Assembly: GCA_018241125.1 (NCBI GenBank)
Contig: JAFEEL010000024.1
Span: 1 to 34,940 of the forward strand
DNA length: 34,940 nt
Reading direction: 5' to 3'
Source: Pseudomonadota bacterium
GTDB lineage: Bacteria; Pseudomonadota; Gammaproteobacteria; Xanthomonadales; Xanthomonadaceae
A program made the translations under genes and the position numbers. The notes beneath the pieces were generated by a model, which saw only the letters and a list, made by a program, of their open reading frames with translations, searched no databases and was not told the origin of the DNA. Shown here piece after piece: positions 1 to 9,512 of the stretch. Position 1 is the stretch's first letter, and the number at the start of each line of letters is the position of its first letter.

Positions 1-627
1 GCCCACGCACGCCCGAGGGCATCCGCAAGGTCACGCTCAATCTGGCGAAGGCATGGGCCGCGCGGCGAAATTCCAGAATCCTACAAAGGCGCGAATGACT
101 CTGCTGCGCGGATGCAGTCGGCAGGCTGGCTGATATAGATGACGTTATAACGTAACGTTCACGCGGCCTGCTTTCGGGGGGCGTCGCGCCACGATGGCGG
201 TAGTTTTGGCGGTACATTGCAAGCGGTGAAAACTGAAAGCCGCGCCACGACTACGTTTCCGGCGATTGTTTGATAGAGACACGACCCACCAAACACACTT
301 CCCGCCATACCCCGCAACACCCTTGAAACCGCGCTACGACGCAGTTTTTTTTTTTGTCCGCACGTCCGGCAAGGCATCGGAACATCCCTTGAGTACCGCC
401 AAGTTTGGCGGTAACTCTGACGGGAACCGGCCGGTGCGCATGGTGCGGTCTCTTGCGGCCTGGCAACCACGAAAATGGCTGCATCATGGGCGCGAAGTCT
501 GATCCTGCCCCTGTTTCACCCTTGGGCACGCCGCAACACATTGCACTGATTGGATATCTTGTGGGGATATCTCAGGCACTGGCCCGTCCCTGAAAGTCGG
601 TGTCAGTCCCCATGTTCCGCTTGCATC
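1..627. other. Gene-poor left edge next to tRNA-Gln
   Basis: I see no convincing gene here. Frame 3 of the first 95 bases could encode the tail of a protein entering from the left (PRTPEGIRKVTLNLAKAWAA, then 12 more residues and TGA), but I do not recognise it. Visible structure: a 12-bp palindrome ACGTTATAACGT at 142-153; several GGCGGTA motifs (195-202 and 207-213), including a near-perfect inverted repeat TACCGCCAA-GT-TTGGCGGTA at 394-413; an 11-T run at 345-355; and a direct repeat GGATATC near 553-573. In relatives I recall prs lying just beyond tRNA-Gln. No prs start can be read on the minus strand here, so this may be the end of an inserted element. Nothing in the sequence decides that. 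Confidence 0.4.
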
Positions 628-702
628 TGGCTGGGGCGGCAGGATTCGAACCTGCGTATGCCGGGATCAAAACCCGGTGCCTTACCGCTTGGCGACGCCC
701 CA
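628..702 (-). tRNA. tRNA-Gln (anticodon TTG)
   Basis: Read on the minus strand, the 75 nt begin TGGGGCGTCGCCAAGCGGTA and end CGCCCCAGCCA. The acceptor arms TGGGGCG and CGCCCCA match and CCA is encoded. The T arm contains GGTTCGAATCC and the anticodon loop is TTTTGAT, giving anticodon TTG (Gln, CAA/CAG). The D loop AAGCGGTAA is typical of tRNA-Gln. It lies 60 bp after the ispE stop on the same strand, so it may be co-transcribed with ispE. The 3' ends of tRNA genes are common integration sites, and the sequence beyond this 3' end is gene-poor. Confidence 0.97.
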
Positions 703-762
703 ACATTGGCGATGGACACGCGGCGTCCGGCCGACGTGAACATCAGATTCTCTCATGGCGCA

Positions 763-1647
763 TCAGCGCCAACTCTCGACCCGCTCGCGCAATGGCGAAT
801 GCGCTGCGCCGGCGACCACCCACGTCTGCCAGCGCCTGCCGAGCGCCGCTTGCGCGGCCTGGGCTTGCACCAGTGAGTCGAAGCCGACGAAACAACCCGC
901 CCCGCTGCCGGTCACCCGCGCGTGGCCGAACGCGGCCAACGCATCCAGCGCCGCCGCGATCTGCGGCTCGCGTGCGCGCAGCACGGGTTCGAACGCATTG
1001 CCCCAACTGGCCGAAAAAACGTCGTGTATTGTCCTTCGCGGGCTGTCGCGGGTCAATTCAGGCGCCTTGAACAACTCCGCAGTGGGTACCGGCACGCCCG
1101 GATCGACCAGCAGATACCAGCGCGGCGGCAGCTCGATGGGAGTGAGAATGTCGCCCACGCCCTCGGCCCAGGCGTTGCGACCACGCACGAACACCGGCAC
1201 GTCCGCGCCCAGGCGCAACCCCAGCGCGGCCAGTCGCTCCTCGCCCAGCTGCGTGCCCCACAGGTGATCGAGCGCGACCAGCACGGTCGCTGCATCCGAT
1301 GAACCTCCGCCGAAGCCGCCGCCCATCGGGATCACCTTGTCGATGGCGATCTCGCAGCCCTTGGTGCAACCGGTTTGGGCTTGCAGCAGGCGCGCTGCGC
1401 GCACCATCAGGTCGGCATCCGCGGGCACCGATTCATTGCCGGCCACGCGCACGATCTGGCCATCGGCGCGCACGCGCAGATGCACCGTGTCGCCCCAGTC
1501 GAGCAACTGGAACACCGTCTGCAACAGGTGATAGTCGTCGGCGCGGCGGCCGACGATGTGCAGGAACAGGTTGAGTTTGGCCGGTGCCGGCCACGCGCTC
1601 CAGCCGTCGGCATCGTCCGCGGCGTTCACGGTGCCGGCGGATTCCAT
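763..1647 (-). CDS. ispE: 4-diphosphocytidyl-2-C-methyl-D-erythritol kinase
   Basis: A cytoplasmic GHMP-family kinase that phosphorylates the 2-hydroxyl of CDP-methylerythritol with ATP in the MEP isoprenoid pathway. It is 294 aa from ATG 1647. Visible motifs are an N-terminal [16 protein letters not shown] (Lys24, equivalent to the catalytic Lys), the ATP-binding loop [15 protein letters not shown] at 106-120, LGADVPVF with Asp149, and a C-terminal ARVTGSGAG. The ATG overlaps the end of lolB by 22 bp. An alternative GTG at 1629 overlaps the lolB TGA as GTGA, the same arrangement seen at the next junction upstream, and would give 288 aa. I cannot decide between them. It forms an operon with lolB and the TPR gene, followed by tRNA-Gln. 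Confidence 0.95.
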   Translation of the reverse strand: MESAGTVNAADDADGWSAWPAPAKLNLFLHIVGRRADDYHLLQTVFQLLDWGDTVHLRVRADGQIVRVAGNESVPADADLMVRAARLLQAQTGCTKGCEIAIDKVIPMGGGFGGGSSDAATVLVALDHLWGTQLGEERLAALGLRLGADVPVFVRGRNAWAEGVGDILTPIELPPRWYLLVDPGVPVPTAELFKAPELTRDSPRRTIHDVFSASWGNAFEPVLRAREPQIAAALDALAAFGHARVTGSGAGCFVGFDSLVQAQAAQAALGRRWQTWVVAGAAHSPLRERVESWR

Positions 1648-2279
1648 TGATCCACCACCAGGCGCACGCGGTCGCGGCCGTCGTTGGCGAACACTTTTTT
1701 CGGCAACGCGATCGCGCTGCCTGCATCCCATGCCGGGTAGTCGACCGTCCAGCCGCGCTCGACCAGCCGCGCCGGTGCGCCATCGGCACCGAACTGCAGT
1801 TGCGTGTCGTCGGCATCGGCGCGCATCCCGCGCACCCACGCCGCCAGCGCATCCACCGGCACCACCCAGCCCAGCGCCTGTTGCAGCAACGCCTGCGCGT
1901 CGTCGCCTTCGCGCGTGCCGCCTTCCAGCCCTTCCAGCCGCACGTGCCCGTCCGAACGCACCATGCGCCAGCTCTGGCGCGTCACTGGCGCGCTCAGGCG
2001 GATGTCGAAATCGTCGCCGTGCTGACGCCAGTCGATGCGCCCACTGCCGCCATCCTTGCCATCGCTGATGGCGATGCGCCCGCTCAGCGACCAATCCGGC
2101 TGTGCGGCCAATGCCGCTTCGCGCTGCGCCTGCGCGGCCAGCAGCGCAGCATCGGCGCTACGGCGCACCGGCACCGGCGCGCAGGCGGCGAGCAGCAACA
2201 CCAGGGGACAGACAAGGGTTGTGAGGAAACCCGGGGTCTGTCCCCGATTTCCGCGTCGGTTGCCACGATGGTCGGTCAC
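1626..2279 (-). CDS. lolB: Outer-membrane lipoprotein LolB
   Basis: LolB receives lipoproteins from periplasmic LolA and inserts them into the inner leaflet of the outer membrane. The chosen start is GTG 2279, which overlaps the stop of the upstream TPR gene as GTGA and gives 217 aa. A lipobox LAAC places the lipidated Cys at residue 33. The mature part contains [22 protein letters not shown], typical of LolB, and ends with a strand-rich domain. The n/h-region of the signal peptide (about residues 12-26, [15 protein letters not shown]) is encoded by a REP-like palindrome at 2204-2245, an odd origin for a signal sequence. An upstream ATG at 2384 lies inside the TPR gene and is unlikely to be used. 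Linkage to ispE supports the assignment. Confidence 0.9.
   Translation of the reverse strand: MTDHRGNRRGNRGQTPGFLTTLVCPLVLLLAACAPVPVRRSADAALLAAQAQREAALAAQPDWSLSGRIAISDGKDGGSGRIDWRQHGDDFDIRLSAPVTRQSWRMVRSDGHVRLEGLEGGTREGDDAQALLQQALGWVVPVDALAAWVRGMRADADDTQLQFGADGAPARLVERGWTVDYPAWDAGSAIALPKKVFANDGRDRVRLVVDQWNPPAP
2204..2245. repeat. REP-like palindrome inside lolB
   Basis: GGGGACAGAC at 2204-2213 and GTCTGTCCCC at 2236-2245 are perfect inverted arms of 10 bp. Inside them GGGTT (2216-2220) and AACCC (2228-2232) form a second stem. GATTT follows the right arm. From memory, GGGGACAGACCCC-type palindromes are dispersed in many proteobacterial genomes. This copy lies in frame inside the lolB signal-peptide region. 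Confidence 0.75.
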
Positions 2280-3961
2280 GGGTGATAGGTGTTGACGACG
2301 CGCTGCATCGCACGGTTGTCCTTGTCCAGCGCCAGCCCTTGCTTCCACACCGCGCGCGCGTCGTTCTTGTCGCCGCGCAACCACAGCACCTCACCCAGAT
2401 GGGCGGCGATTTCCGGGTCCTTGAGCAACGAGAACGCCCGCCGCAAGTTGCGCAGCGCCGGCTCGTCGCGGCCCAGTCGGTGCTGCACCCAGCCCAGTGA
2501 ATCGAGGAAAGCCGGGGAGTCGGGTTGCAGGCGCAGCGCGCTCTCGATCAGCTCCTGCGCTTCGGCGTAGCGATTGGTGCGGTCGGCCAAGGTGTAGCCG
2601 AGCGCGTTGAGCGCGGCGGCGTTGTTCGGGTCGGCGGCGATGATCGCGCGCAGGTCGGCCTCGGCCTCGGTGATGCGATCCATGTCTTCGAGTAATAACG
2701 CGCGACCGTACAGCAGATTCGGCTCGCCGTCGAAGAACGCCAGTCCGCGGTCGTAGGCGGCCAGTGCTTCTTTCTTCTGCCCGTGCTTGGCCAGCAGCTC
2801 GGCCTCGATGCGGTAGCTGTCGGCCTGCGCATCGACACTGGCAACGGCCGTGCCATGCTGGGCACGCAGTACCGCCAGCGCACCGCTGAGGTCGCCGCGG
2901 CCTTCGAGCACGATGGCGATGCGGTTTTGTGCCTCGTCGTGCGCGGCACCGTCGGCGACCCCGCGATACCACGCCAGTGCTTCGTCCGGGCGCTTGAGGT
3001 ACTCGGCGAGTTGACCGAGCAGCAGCCCGCGGTTCGAGCCGGGCGTTTGCGTGTGCGCTTTCACCTCGGCGTACAGCGCCGCCAACCCCGCGCGATCGTC
3101 GGCGCTCGCCAACCACGCCGCGCGCCCACCGTAGGTCGTATCGTCCTGCGCGCCGTGCGCCAGCGTTTCGGCGGCAAGGCGCGGATCGCCCAGTCGTGCG
3201 TAAGCGTCGGCGGCGAGCGCGCGGATCTTGGGATCGCCGTGCGCTTCGGCCAGCGCGCTGTCGATGGCTTTGCGCGCAAACGGCACGTTGCCCGCCTCCT
3301 TGAACACGTCAGCAGCGAGCAACCACACCCGCGGCTCGCGTGGGTAGCGCGTGATCGCCGCATCCACGATCCGCGACGCCAGCGCGATGTCGCCCAGTCG
3401 ACGCACGCCATCGCCCAGCGCCAGCAGGGCTTCGATGCCCGTCGGCCAGCGCCCGCTGGCATAGACATCGCCGGCCACCGCGTCCGCCACCGGGCTGTCG
3501 GTGGCCAACGCCAGTGTCTGCACCACCCGCTTCCAGCCATCGGTGGTGCCGAGCAACGCGCGGAGGCGCGCGCTCGCGGCGGCGCGATCGCCTTCGCGCA
3601 AGGCCAGCAGGGCTTCGAGCTGGGCCAGATCGACCGACTGCGGTGCGAGCTGTCGCCAGCGCCCCAGCGCGCGTGCGGCCATGGCGTCGTCGTGGGCGAG
3701 CAGGGCGATGCCGGCGGCGCGCTGCGCCAGCGCTGGATCGGTCGAAGCCTGCGCTGCTTGCAGGTAGTCCGCTGCCGCCCGCCCAGTGGCGCCCGATTGC
3801 AACAAGAACTCGCCGCGCAGCAGCGCCGACAGGCGCTCGCCGTCTTGCCGGGCTTCGCGCGAGGGCGGCAATGGCGCCGGCGAGGCGGCCATGGCGGTCG
3901 GTATGGCCAGCACCGCGCACACCACCACACACCGCAATGCAATCCCGAAGCGGCCCATCAT
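2276..3961 (-). CDS. Periplasmic or membrane-anchored TPR protein
   Basis: A 561-aa protein built of tetratricopeptide repeats, which act as protein-interaction scaffolds; the partner is unknown. It starts with a signal-like segment ([20 protein letters not shown]...AMA), so it is probably exported. The central and C-terminal parts contain recurring 34-residue helical pairs, clearest in the last 150 residues: [40 protein letters not shown], then [20 protein letters not shown]. Tandem ATG codons at 3961 and 3958 are the only starts downstream of the hemA divergence point. The much longer open frame continuing to 5482 is antisense to hemA and rejected. It is the first gene of the TPR-lolB-ispE operon. 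In relatives a TPR gene occupies this position, possibly linked to lipoprotein sorting; that is inference. Confidence 0.85.
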   Translation of the reverse strand: MMGRFGIALRCVVVCAVLAIPTAMAASPAPLPPSREARQDGERLSALLRGEFLLQSGATGRAAADYLQAAQASTDPALAQRAAGIALLAHDDAMAARALGRWRQLAPQSVDLAQLEALLALREGDRAAASARLRALLGTTDGWKRVVQTLALATDSPVADAVAGDVYASGRWPTGIEALLALGDGVRRLGDIALASRIVDAAITRYPREPRVWLLAADVFKEAGNVPFARKAIDSALAEAHGDPKIRALAADAYARLGDPRLAAETLAHGAQDDTTYGGRAAWLASADDRAGLAALYAEVKAHTQTPGSNRGLLLGQLAEYLKRPDEALAWYRGVADGAAHDEAQNRIAIVLEGRGDLSGALAVLRAQHGTAVASVDAQADSYRIEAELLAKHGQKKEALAAYDRGLAFFDGEPNLLYGRALLLEDMDRITEAEADLRAIIAADPNNAAALNALGYTLADRTNRYAEAQELIESALRLQPDSPAFLDSLGWVQHRLGRDEPALRNLRRAFSLLKDPEIAAHLGEVLWLRGDKNDARAVWKQGLALDKDNRAMQRVVNTYHP

Positions 3962-4043
3962 CCGGTGCCGATCCTGGTGCAGTTGCCGGAGTGCACGGCG
4001 GGACAGCGCACGGCGGGCCGCGACCGGGCCCGACCGCGGCAGG

Positions 4044-4049
4044 TACAAT
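4044..4049 (+). promoter_or_regulatory. Possible -10 element upstream of hemA
   Basis: TACAAT in AGGTACAATGGG lies 54 bp before the hemA ATG and fits a sigma70 -10 box. No good TTGACA-like -35 is visible 16-18 bp upstream (the sequence there is GC-rich), so this is weak. Confidence 0.35.
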
Positions 4050-4102
4050 GGGATCTGGATTCTGCGCGCATCACGCCAGTCTATCGCATCGACCGCCACA
4101 CC

Positions 4103-5384
4103 ATGCCTCTGCTGGCCCTTGGCCTGAACCACCAGACCGCCCCGATCGCGCTGCGCGAACAGGTGGCGTTCACGCCCGATGCGCTGCCAGCGGCGCTGGC
4201 GTCGCTGCGGGCGCTGCCCGGGGTGCACGAGGCGGCATTGCTTTCGACCTGCAATCGCACCGAGCTGTACGCACGCGTCGAAGCGGTCGCGGAACCGGCA
4301 CTGACCGACTGGCTGGCGCGCCACCATGCACTGGACGTGGCGGCACTGCGTGATTATCTGTACCGGCACGCCGACGCGGCCGCCGTGCGCCACCTGTTCC
4401 GGGTGGCCTGCGGGCTCGATTCGCTGGTGCTGGGCGAGCCGCAGATCCTCGGGCAGGTGAAAGAAGCCTGGCAACTGGCGCGCACCGCCCACGCCTTGCA
4501 GACCCCGCTCGATCGCCTGTTCCAGCACGGCTTCGCGATCGCCAAGCGGGTGCGTACCGACACCCGCATCGGTGCACACCCGGTGTCGGTGGCGTATGCC
4601 GCGGTGCGGCTGGCTCAGCAAGTGTTCGCGCGTCTGGATCATGCCTGCGTGCTGCTGGTCGGGGCCGGGGAGACCATCGAGCTGGCCGCCCGCCACCTCG
4701 TCGATGCCAACGTGCGCCGGCTGCTGGTGGCCAATCGCACGGTCGAACACGCGCAGCAACTGGCGCACCGTTTCGGTGGCGTCGCGCTGCCCTTGTCCGA
4801 CCTCGACCGCCACTTGGCCGAGGCCGACATCGTGATCTGCGCCACCGCCGCGCGCGAGCCGGTGATTTCGCGCACGATGATCGAGCGTGCGATCCACGCG
4901 CGCCGGCACGCGCCGATGTTCCTGCTCGACCTGGCGGTGCCGCGCGACGTCGAGGCCAGCGTGGCCGATCTGGAGGACGTGTACCTGTACACGGTGGACG
5001 ATCTGGAACAAGTCATCGACGAGAACCGTCGGACGCGCCAGCAGGCCGCCGGCGAAGCGCAGACCCTGATCGACCTGCAAGTCGAGCAGTTCATGGCGTG
5101 GTGGCGTGGCAGTACCCAGCAGGACACGCTCAAGGCGCTGCGTACACGAGGGGAAGCCGACCGCGACGCGCTGCTGGCGCGCGCCCGCGAGCAGATCGCC
5201 GCCGGACGCGACGTCGATCAGGTGCTCGAACAACTCGCCAACGGACTGACCAACAAATTGCTGCACGCGCCCACCGTCGGCCTGCGCCATGCCGCGCACG
5301 CTGGCGACGCGCAACTGCTCGCCGCGGCGGCGCGGTTGTACGGGCACGCCGACGCTGCGTCCGGCGTGGACACGGAAGACGCCA

Positions 5385-5413
<29 letters not shown>
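4103..5413 (+). CDS. hemA: Glutamyl-tRNA reductase
   Basis: Catalyses NADPH-dependent reduction of Glu-tRNA(Glu) to glutamate-1-semialdehyde, the committed step of C5-pathway tetrapyrrole synthesis. It is 436 aa, slightly longer than the usual 418-430. The N terminus [19 protein letters not shown] is the family signature, and STCNRTELY carries the catalytic Cys50. [20 protein letters not shown] is the conserved active-site segment. [17 protein letters not shown] is the NADPH-binding Rossmann loop, followed by LVANRT. The C-terminal helical dimerisation domain is complete, with an extra acidic tail. The start is the only ATG that gives the canonical N terminus; no clear Shine-Dalgarno precedes it. 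The 3' end overlaps prfA by 29 bp, the common hemA-prfA arrangement. Confidence 0.97.
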
Positions 5414-6470
<1,057 letters not shown>

Positions 6471-6487
6471 GTATTTTCATCGCTGAC

Positions 6488-6548
6488 CGTGGTTCGACAC
6501 GGCCCGGCTCGAACTGCGTTCTCGTCCGGTCCGGCTCACCACGAACGG
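6488..6548 (-). repeat. 61-bp palindromic repeat (GTTCGTGGTGAG family)
   Basis: Minus-strand copy: CGTGGTTCGA at the left end and CTCACCACGAACGG at the right end bracket an inner stem that reads CGGACCGG...CCGGGCCG on the minus strand, with one mismatch. It is the first copy after prfA of the family also found at 6596, 6689, 11509-11691, 14582 and 34687-34940. Confidence 0.8.
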
Positions 6549-6595
6549 GCATGTGGTGGCTCAACCGTTTGTGGTACGGACATGCGGTGACTCAA

Positions 6596-6749
6596 CCGTT
6601 CGTGGTGAGGAGGGTTTGTCGAAGCCGAAGGCCGAGCAAACCCGTCTCGAACCACGCTTGCCACGACCACGGACATGCGGTGACTCAACCGTTCGTGGTG
6701 AGGAGGGTTTGTCGAAGCCGAAGGCTGAGCAAACCCGTCTCGAACCACG
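6596..6749 (+). repeat. Two tandem 61-bp palindromic repeats (93-bp unit)
   Basis: Copies at 6596-6656 and 6689-6749 begin CCGTTCGTGGTGAGGAG and end GTCTCGAACCACG. The inner stem is GGGTTTG/CAAACCC and the outer stem CGTGGT/ACCACG. They lie in a 93-bp tandem duplication (about 6577-6667 and 6670-6760) that also includes CGGACATGCGGTGACTCAA upstream and CTTGCCACGACC downstream. The two copies differ in the loop (GGCCGAG versus GGCTGAG). The gene-free stretch 6471-6824 is essentially made of these repeats; the short ORFs across them are repeat translations. Confidence 0.85.
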
Positions 6750-6824
6750 CTTGCCACGACCGATGACGGCAGCATCGCAACCCCGATAGGCATGGCATCA
6801 TCACCCCATCGAACAGAGCAAACG

Positions 6825-7277
6825 ATGGCCATCATCCACCGCGCTACCACCCGCGACTTGCCAGCGCTCGCGCCGCTGTTTGATGCCTATCGGCAATTTT
6901 ACGAGCAGACCAGCAACATCGCTGGTGCGCATGACTTTCTCGCGCAGCGGATGGCGAACGACGAATCGGTGTTGCTGATCGCGCAGCGCGACGCTGTGGC
7001 AGTCGGTTTCGTGCAGTTGTACCCGACGTTTTCCTCGGTGCGCATGGGCCGCGTGTGGACGCTCAACGACTTGTACGTCGCACCCGATGCGCGCCGGCAT
7101 GGTGTCGGCCGCGCCCTGCTGGATGCTGCGGTCGCCTTCGCAGGTGGCGATGGCGCGCTCGGCCTGCAACTGGAAACCGGCGGCGACAACCGGCAAGCGC
7201 AGGCGTTGTATCGGCGGGCCGGATGGACGCAGGATACGAACCTGCACTTCCACATCGACTGCCGAGGATTGCCATGA
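6825..7277 (+). CDS. GNAT-family N-acetyltransferase
   Basis: A 150-aa Gcn5-related acetyltransferase; the substrate is unknown. It opens with MAIIHRATTRDLPALAPLFD, the usual first strand and helix of the fold. VWTLNDLYVAPDARRHGVGRALLDAA is the acetyl-CoA binding core (motif A, with the R/Q-x-x-G-x-G/A-type loop RRHGVGRA). LQLETGGDNRQAQALYRRAGW is motif B. ATG 6825 is chosen because it gives the family N terminus; an ATG 33 bp upstream adds an unrelated extension. Its TGA overlaps the moaB ATG (ATGA), so the two are co-translated. The upstream repeat cluster leaves little room for a promoter, and none is clear. Confidence 0.9.
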   Translation: MAIIHRATTRDLPALAPLFDAYRQFYEQTSNIAGAHDFLAQRMANDESVLLIAQRDAVAVGFVQLYPTFSSVRMGRVWTLNDLYVAPDARRHGVGRALLDAAVAFAGGDGALGLQLETGGDNRQAQALYRRAGWTQDTNLHFHIDCRGLP

Positions 7278-7834
7278 GCAGCGGCTGCACCGCCCCGAGC
7301 GCCACCGCGTTGAGCTTGTGCGTGCTCACCGTCTCCGACTCGCGCACGCCCGCCAACGACACCTCCGGCGATTACCTCGTGCAGGCCTTGAGCGACGCCG
7401 GCCATCGCCTGCACGAGCGCACCCTGTTGCCGGACGACCGCTACCAACTGCGCGCTCTGGTTTCGCGCTGGATCGCCGATGCGGCGGTGGACGGCATCCT
7501 CATCACCGGCGGTACCGGCTTCACCGGCCGCGATTCCACGCCCGAGGCGTTGATGCCGCTGCTGGACAAGATCATGGATGGCTTTGGCGAGATGTTTCGC
7601 GCGATCAGCTACCAGCAAATCGGCACCAGCGCCATGCAGTCGCGCGCTTTCGCCGGGTTGGCCAATGGCACCTTCGTGTTCTGCGTACCCGGATCGACAT
7701 CGGCCTGCCGCACCGCTTGGGAACACCTGATCCGCGCCCAACTCGATGCCACCACCAAGCCGTGCAACCTGGTGGCGCTGCGGCCAAGGTTGCGAGAAAG
7801 TGCGGATGTTCGGGCTGAGAGACGAGAGACGTGA
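7274..7834 (+). CDS. moaB: Molybdenum cofactor biosynthesis protein MoaB/MogA
   Basis: A cytoplasmic MoaB/MogA fold protein, which in the family adenylylates molybdopterin before metal insertion. It is 186 aa. Key segments are [21 protein letters not shown] at 15-35, [19 protein letters not shown] at 75-93 (Asp87 is the conserved catalytic-type Asp) and [19 protein letters not shown] near residue 140. The last residues ([10 protein letters not shown]) run into a heptamer tandem array, and the TGA stop lies in its third unit (GTGAGAC), so array copy number could change the C terminus. No other molybdopterin genes are nearby, so the physiological role rests on family membership. It is coupled to the GNAT gene by a 4-bp overlap. 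Confidence 0.88.
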   Translation: MSSGCTAPSATALSLCVLTVSDSRTPANDTSGDYLVQALSDAGHRLHERTLLPDDRYQLRALVSRWIADAAVDGILITGGTGFTGRDSTPEALMPLLDKIMDGFGEMFRAISYQQIGTSAMQSRAFAGLANGTFVFCVPGSTSACRTAWEHLIRAQLDATTKPCNLVALRPRLRESADVRAERRET

Positions 7835-7907
7835 GACGAGAGACGAGAGACGTGAGACGAGAGACGAGAGACGAGAGACGAGAGACGAGAGACGAGAGAC
7901 GAGAGAT
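7817..7907 (+). repeat. Heptamer tandem array (GAGAGAC x13)
   Basis: Thirteen consecutive 7-bp units from 7817. Units 3 and 6 are GTGAGAC, the last is GAGAGAT and the rest are GAGAGAC. The first two and a half units are within moaB and supply its stop codon. No matching inverted array is visible downstream. Short tandem arrays of this kind change copy number easily by slippage. Confidence 0.95.
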
Positions 7908-8025
7908 GATGGCTGCCTGCTGACGGGTACGGACAGGATTTCACTGCGCGATCTCCGGTCTTGTGCGTCGATCGATCGACTCGATTTTGGCCGCTCCCGG
8001 AACACCATCCATACGGTGCGGTTTG

Positions 8026-8061
8026 CCCCTCACCCCAACCCCTCTCCCGATGGGAGAGGGG
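8026..8061 (+). repeat. Dispersed hairpin motif (CCCTCACCCCAACCCCTCTCCC type)
   Basis: CCCCTCTCCC-GAT-GGGAGAGGGG at 8039-8061 is a perfect 10-bp hairpin, preceded by CCCCTCACCCCAA. An element of similar layout is at 23339-23377, and a related hairpin at 17090-17111. It lies 38 bp before the XRE gene. It has no T-tract on the plus strand, so I call it a dispersed palindrome rather than a terminator. Confidence 0.7.
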
Positions 8062-8098
8062 CTCCACCGTTCGCTCACCCATCCCCGGAGTCTTACCC

Positions 8099-8449
8099 AT
8101 GTCCCTCGATTCCACGCTTCGCTTGTTGGCCAAGGCGCGCGGGCTGTCGCCCACCGACATCGCCATGGCCATCCCCAAGGCCGGGGTGGCCACGGTCGCG
8201 GCATGGATGCGCGGCGACAAGACGCCCGGCAAGGAGCAGCTCGATGCACTCGCCAAGGCCTTTGGCGTGCCCGCCGGTGCGCTGCTGGCGGAGATCGCCA
8301 GCACGCTCGATCCATCGCGCACGAAAGGCGAGCACGAGCTGCTGGCGGCCTACCGCGAGCTGACCACGAAACAACAAGGTGCACTGCTGGAGATCGCTCG
8401 CGGGCTGGCCGACGTGCGCGCCGAGCGCCGGCGCGCCGCGAAGGATTGA
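8099..8449 (+). CDS. XRE-like helix-turn-helix protein
   Basis: A small 116-aa putative DNA-binding protein. Residues about 1-65 form an XRE-type helix-turn-helix: MSLDSTLRLLAKARGLSPTD, then helices around VATVAAWMRGDKTPGKEQLDALAKAFGVPAGAL, a layout close to phage-repressor HTH domains. The C-terminal half is a charged helix (EHELLAAYRELTTKQQGALL) that may mediate dimerisation. ATG 8099 gives the HTH at the N terminus; a GGAG lies about 14 bp upstream. It ends 7 bp before ppk2, so the two are probably one transcript. A regulatory role over ppk2 is conceivable from context only. Confidence 0.8.
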   Translation: MSLDSTLRLLAKARGLSPTDIAMAIPKAGVATVAAWMRGDKTPGKEQLDALAKAFGVPAGALLAEIASTLDPSRTKGEHELLAAYRELTTKQQGALLEIARGLADVRAERRRAAKD

Positions 8450-8456
8450 ACCGCAC

Positions 8457-9239
8457 ATGGAGCCGCTCAAGCGCAAGCGCTACGCGGAGTTGTTCGCGCC
8501 GATGCAGGGCGAACTGCTGCGCATGGCGCGCTGGGTCGAAAACACCGGCCAGCGCCTGCTGATCGTGTTCGAGGGCCGCGACACCGCCGGTAAGGGCGGG
8601 GTGATCGGCGACATCGCGCGCACCCTCAACCCGCGCCAGTGCCGCACGGTCGCGTTGGCCAAGCCGACCGAACGCGAAACCACCCAGTGGTACTTCCAGC
8701 GTTATCTCGCGCACCTGCCAGGCGCCGGCGAAATCGTGTTGTTCGACCGCAGCTGGTACAACCGCGCCGGGGTCGAAAAAGTGATGGGTTTTTGCAGCGA
8801 TGCGCAGTACCACGCCTTCCTCGCGCAGACGCCGGTATTCGAAAAACTCCTCACCGACGATGGCATCGTGCTGTGCAAGTACTGGTTGTGCGTGGATCAG
8901 GCCCAGCAGGAACAGCGTTTCGCCGAGCGTGCGGCCGACGCGCTCAAGCGCTGGAAGCTCTCGCCGATCGACCTCAAGGCCCGCACCCACTACGACGATT
9001 ACGGGCGCGCCCGCGACGCCATGCTGGAAGCCACGCACACAAAGAACGCACCGTGGACGCTGGTGGACTTCAACGACCAGAAGCGCGGGCGACTGAGCTT
9101 GATCCGTCACTTGCTCGATGCGCTGCCGGAAATGAAACTGGCCGAAGCCGCGATCGAGCTGCCCGCGCTCGGCCACGCACCCAAGCGCGAACACTTCCGC
9201 GGGCCGGTCAAGCCGATCCGTCCATTCCAGATCGATTGA
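8457..9239 (+). CDS. ppk2: Polyphosphate kinase 2 family phosphotransferase
   Basis: PPK2 enzymes use polyphosphate to phosphorylate nucleoside di- or monophosphates. This one is 260 aa, the length of single-domain class I enzymes. The P-loop FEGRDTAGKGG is at 38-48. ALAKPTERETTQWYFQRYL at 66-84 and FDRSWYNRAGVEKVMGF at 96-112 (Walker B and lid) are family signatures. KYWLCVDQAQQEQRF and SPIDLKA...YDDYGRARD follow as expected. The start ATG lies 7 bp after the XRE gene stop. The gene is convergent with acyP, with 3 bp between stops and no visible terminator. The substrate preference (ADP/GDP versus AMP) cannot be read safely from sequence. Confidence 0.93.
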   Translation: MEPLKRKRYAELFAPMQGELLRMARWVENTGQRLLIVFEGRDTAGKGGVIGDIARTLNPRQCRTVALAKPTERETTQWYFQRYLAHLPGAGEIVLFDRSWYNRAGVEKVMGFCSDAQYHAFLAQTPVFEKLLTDDGIVLCKYWLCVDQAQQEQRFAERAADALKRWKLSPIDLKARTHYDDYGRARDAMLEATHTKNAPWTLVDFNDQKRGRLSLIRHLLDALPEMKLAEAAIELPALGHAPKREHFRGPVKPIRPFQID

Positions 9240-9242
9240 GGC

Positions 9243-9509
9243 TCAGCTCATCCCGAACCCGGCCATTTCGCGCGGCTGCGCGCGCTGCCGGCCGACCCGT
9301 TCGACCTTCGCCAGCGGCGGGCCTTGCGCGATCCAGCGCGCGAATGCTTCCAGTGCCGGCGGAGACCCTTGCACGAACACTTCCACCTGCCCGTCCGGGC
9401 GGTTGTGCGCGTAACCGGCCAATCCCAATGCCAGCGCCTGATGCCGGGCGTTGGCGCGAAAGCTCACACCCTGCACGCGCCCGCTGACCAGAAAGAACAC
9501 CGCTTCCAT
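9243..9509 (-). CDS. acyP: Acylphosphatase
   Basis: Hydrolyses carboxyl-phosphate bonds of acyl phosphates; a small cytoplasmic ferredoxin-like fold of 88 aa. GRVQGVSFRAN at 10-20 matches the family phosphate loop (usually GRVQGVGFR) with catalytic Arg18, and GYAHNRPDGQVEV at 32-44 carries the catalytic Asn36. It begins 4 bp after the TlpA lipoprotein stop on the same strand, in an operon YihY-TlpA-acyP read leftward. Confidence 0.93.
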   Translation of the reverse strand: MEAVFFLVSGRVQGVSFRANARHQALALGLAGYAHNRPDGQVEVFVQGSPPALEAFARWIAQGPPLAKVERVGRQRAQPREMAGFGMS

Positions 9510-9512
9510 CGT

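Noticed and set aside
159-541. Overlapping short ORFs in the left edge
   Set aside because: They include the poly-T tract as a run of Lys or Phe and resemble no protein; mutual shadows.
7817-7907. Short CRISPR-like array
   Set aside because: The unit is 7 bp with no spacers; it is a microsatellite-type tandem repeat.
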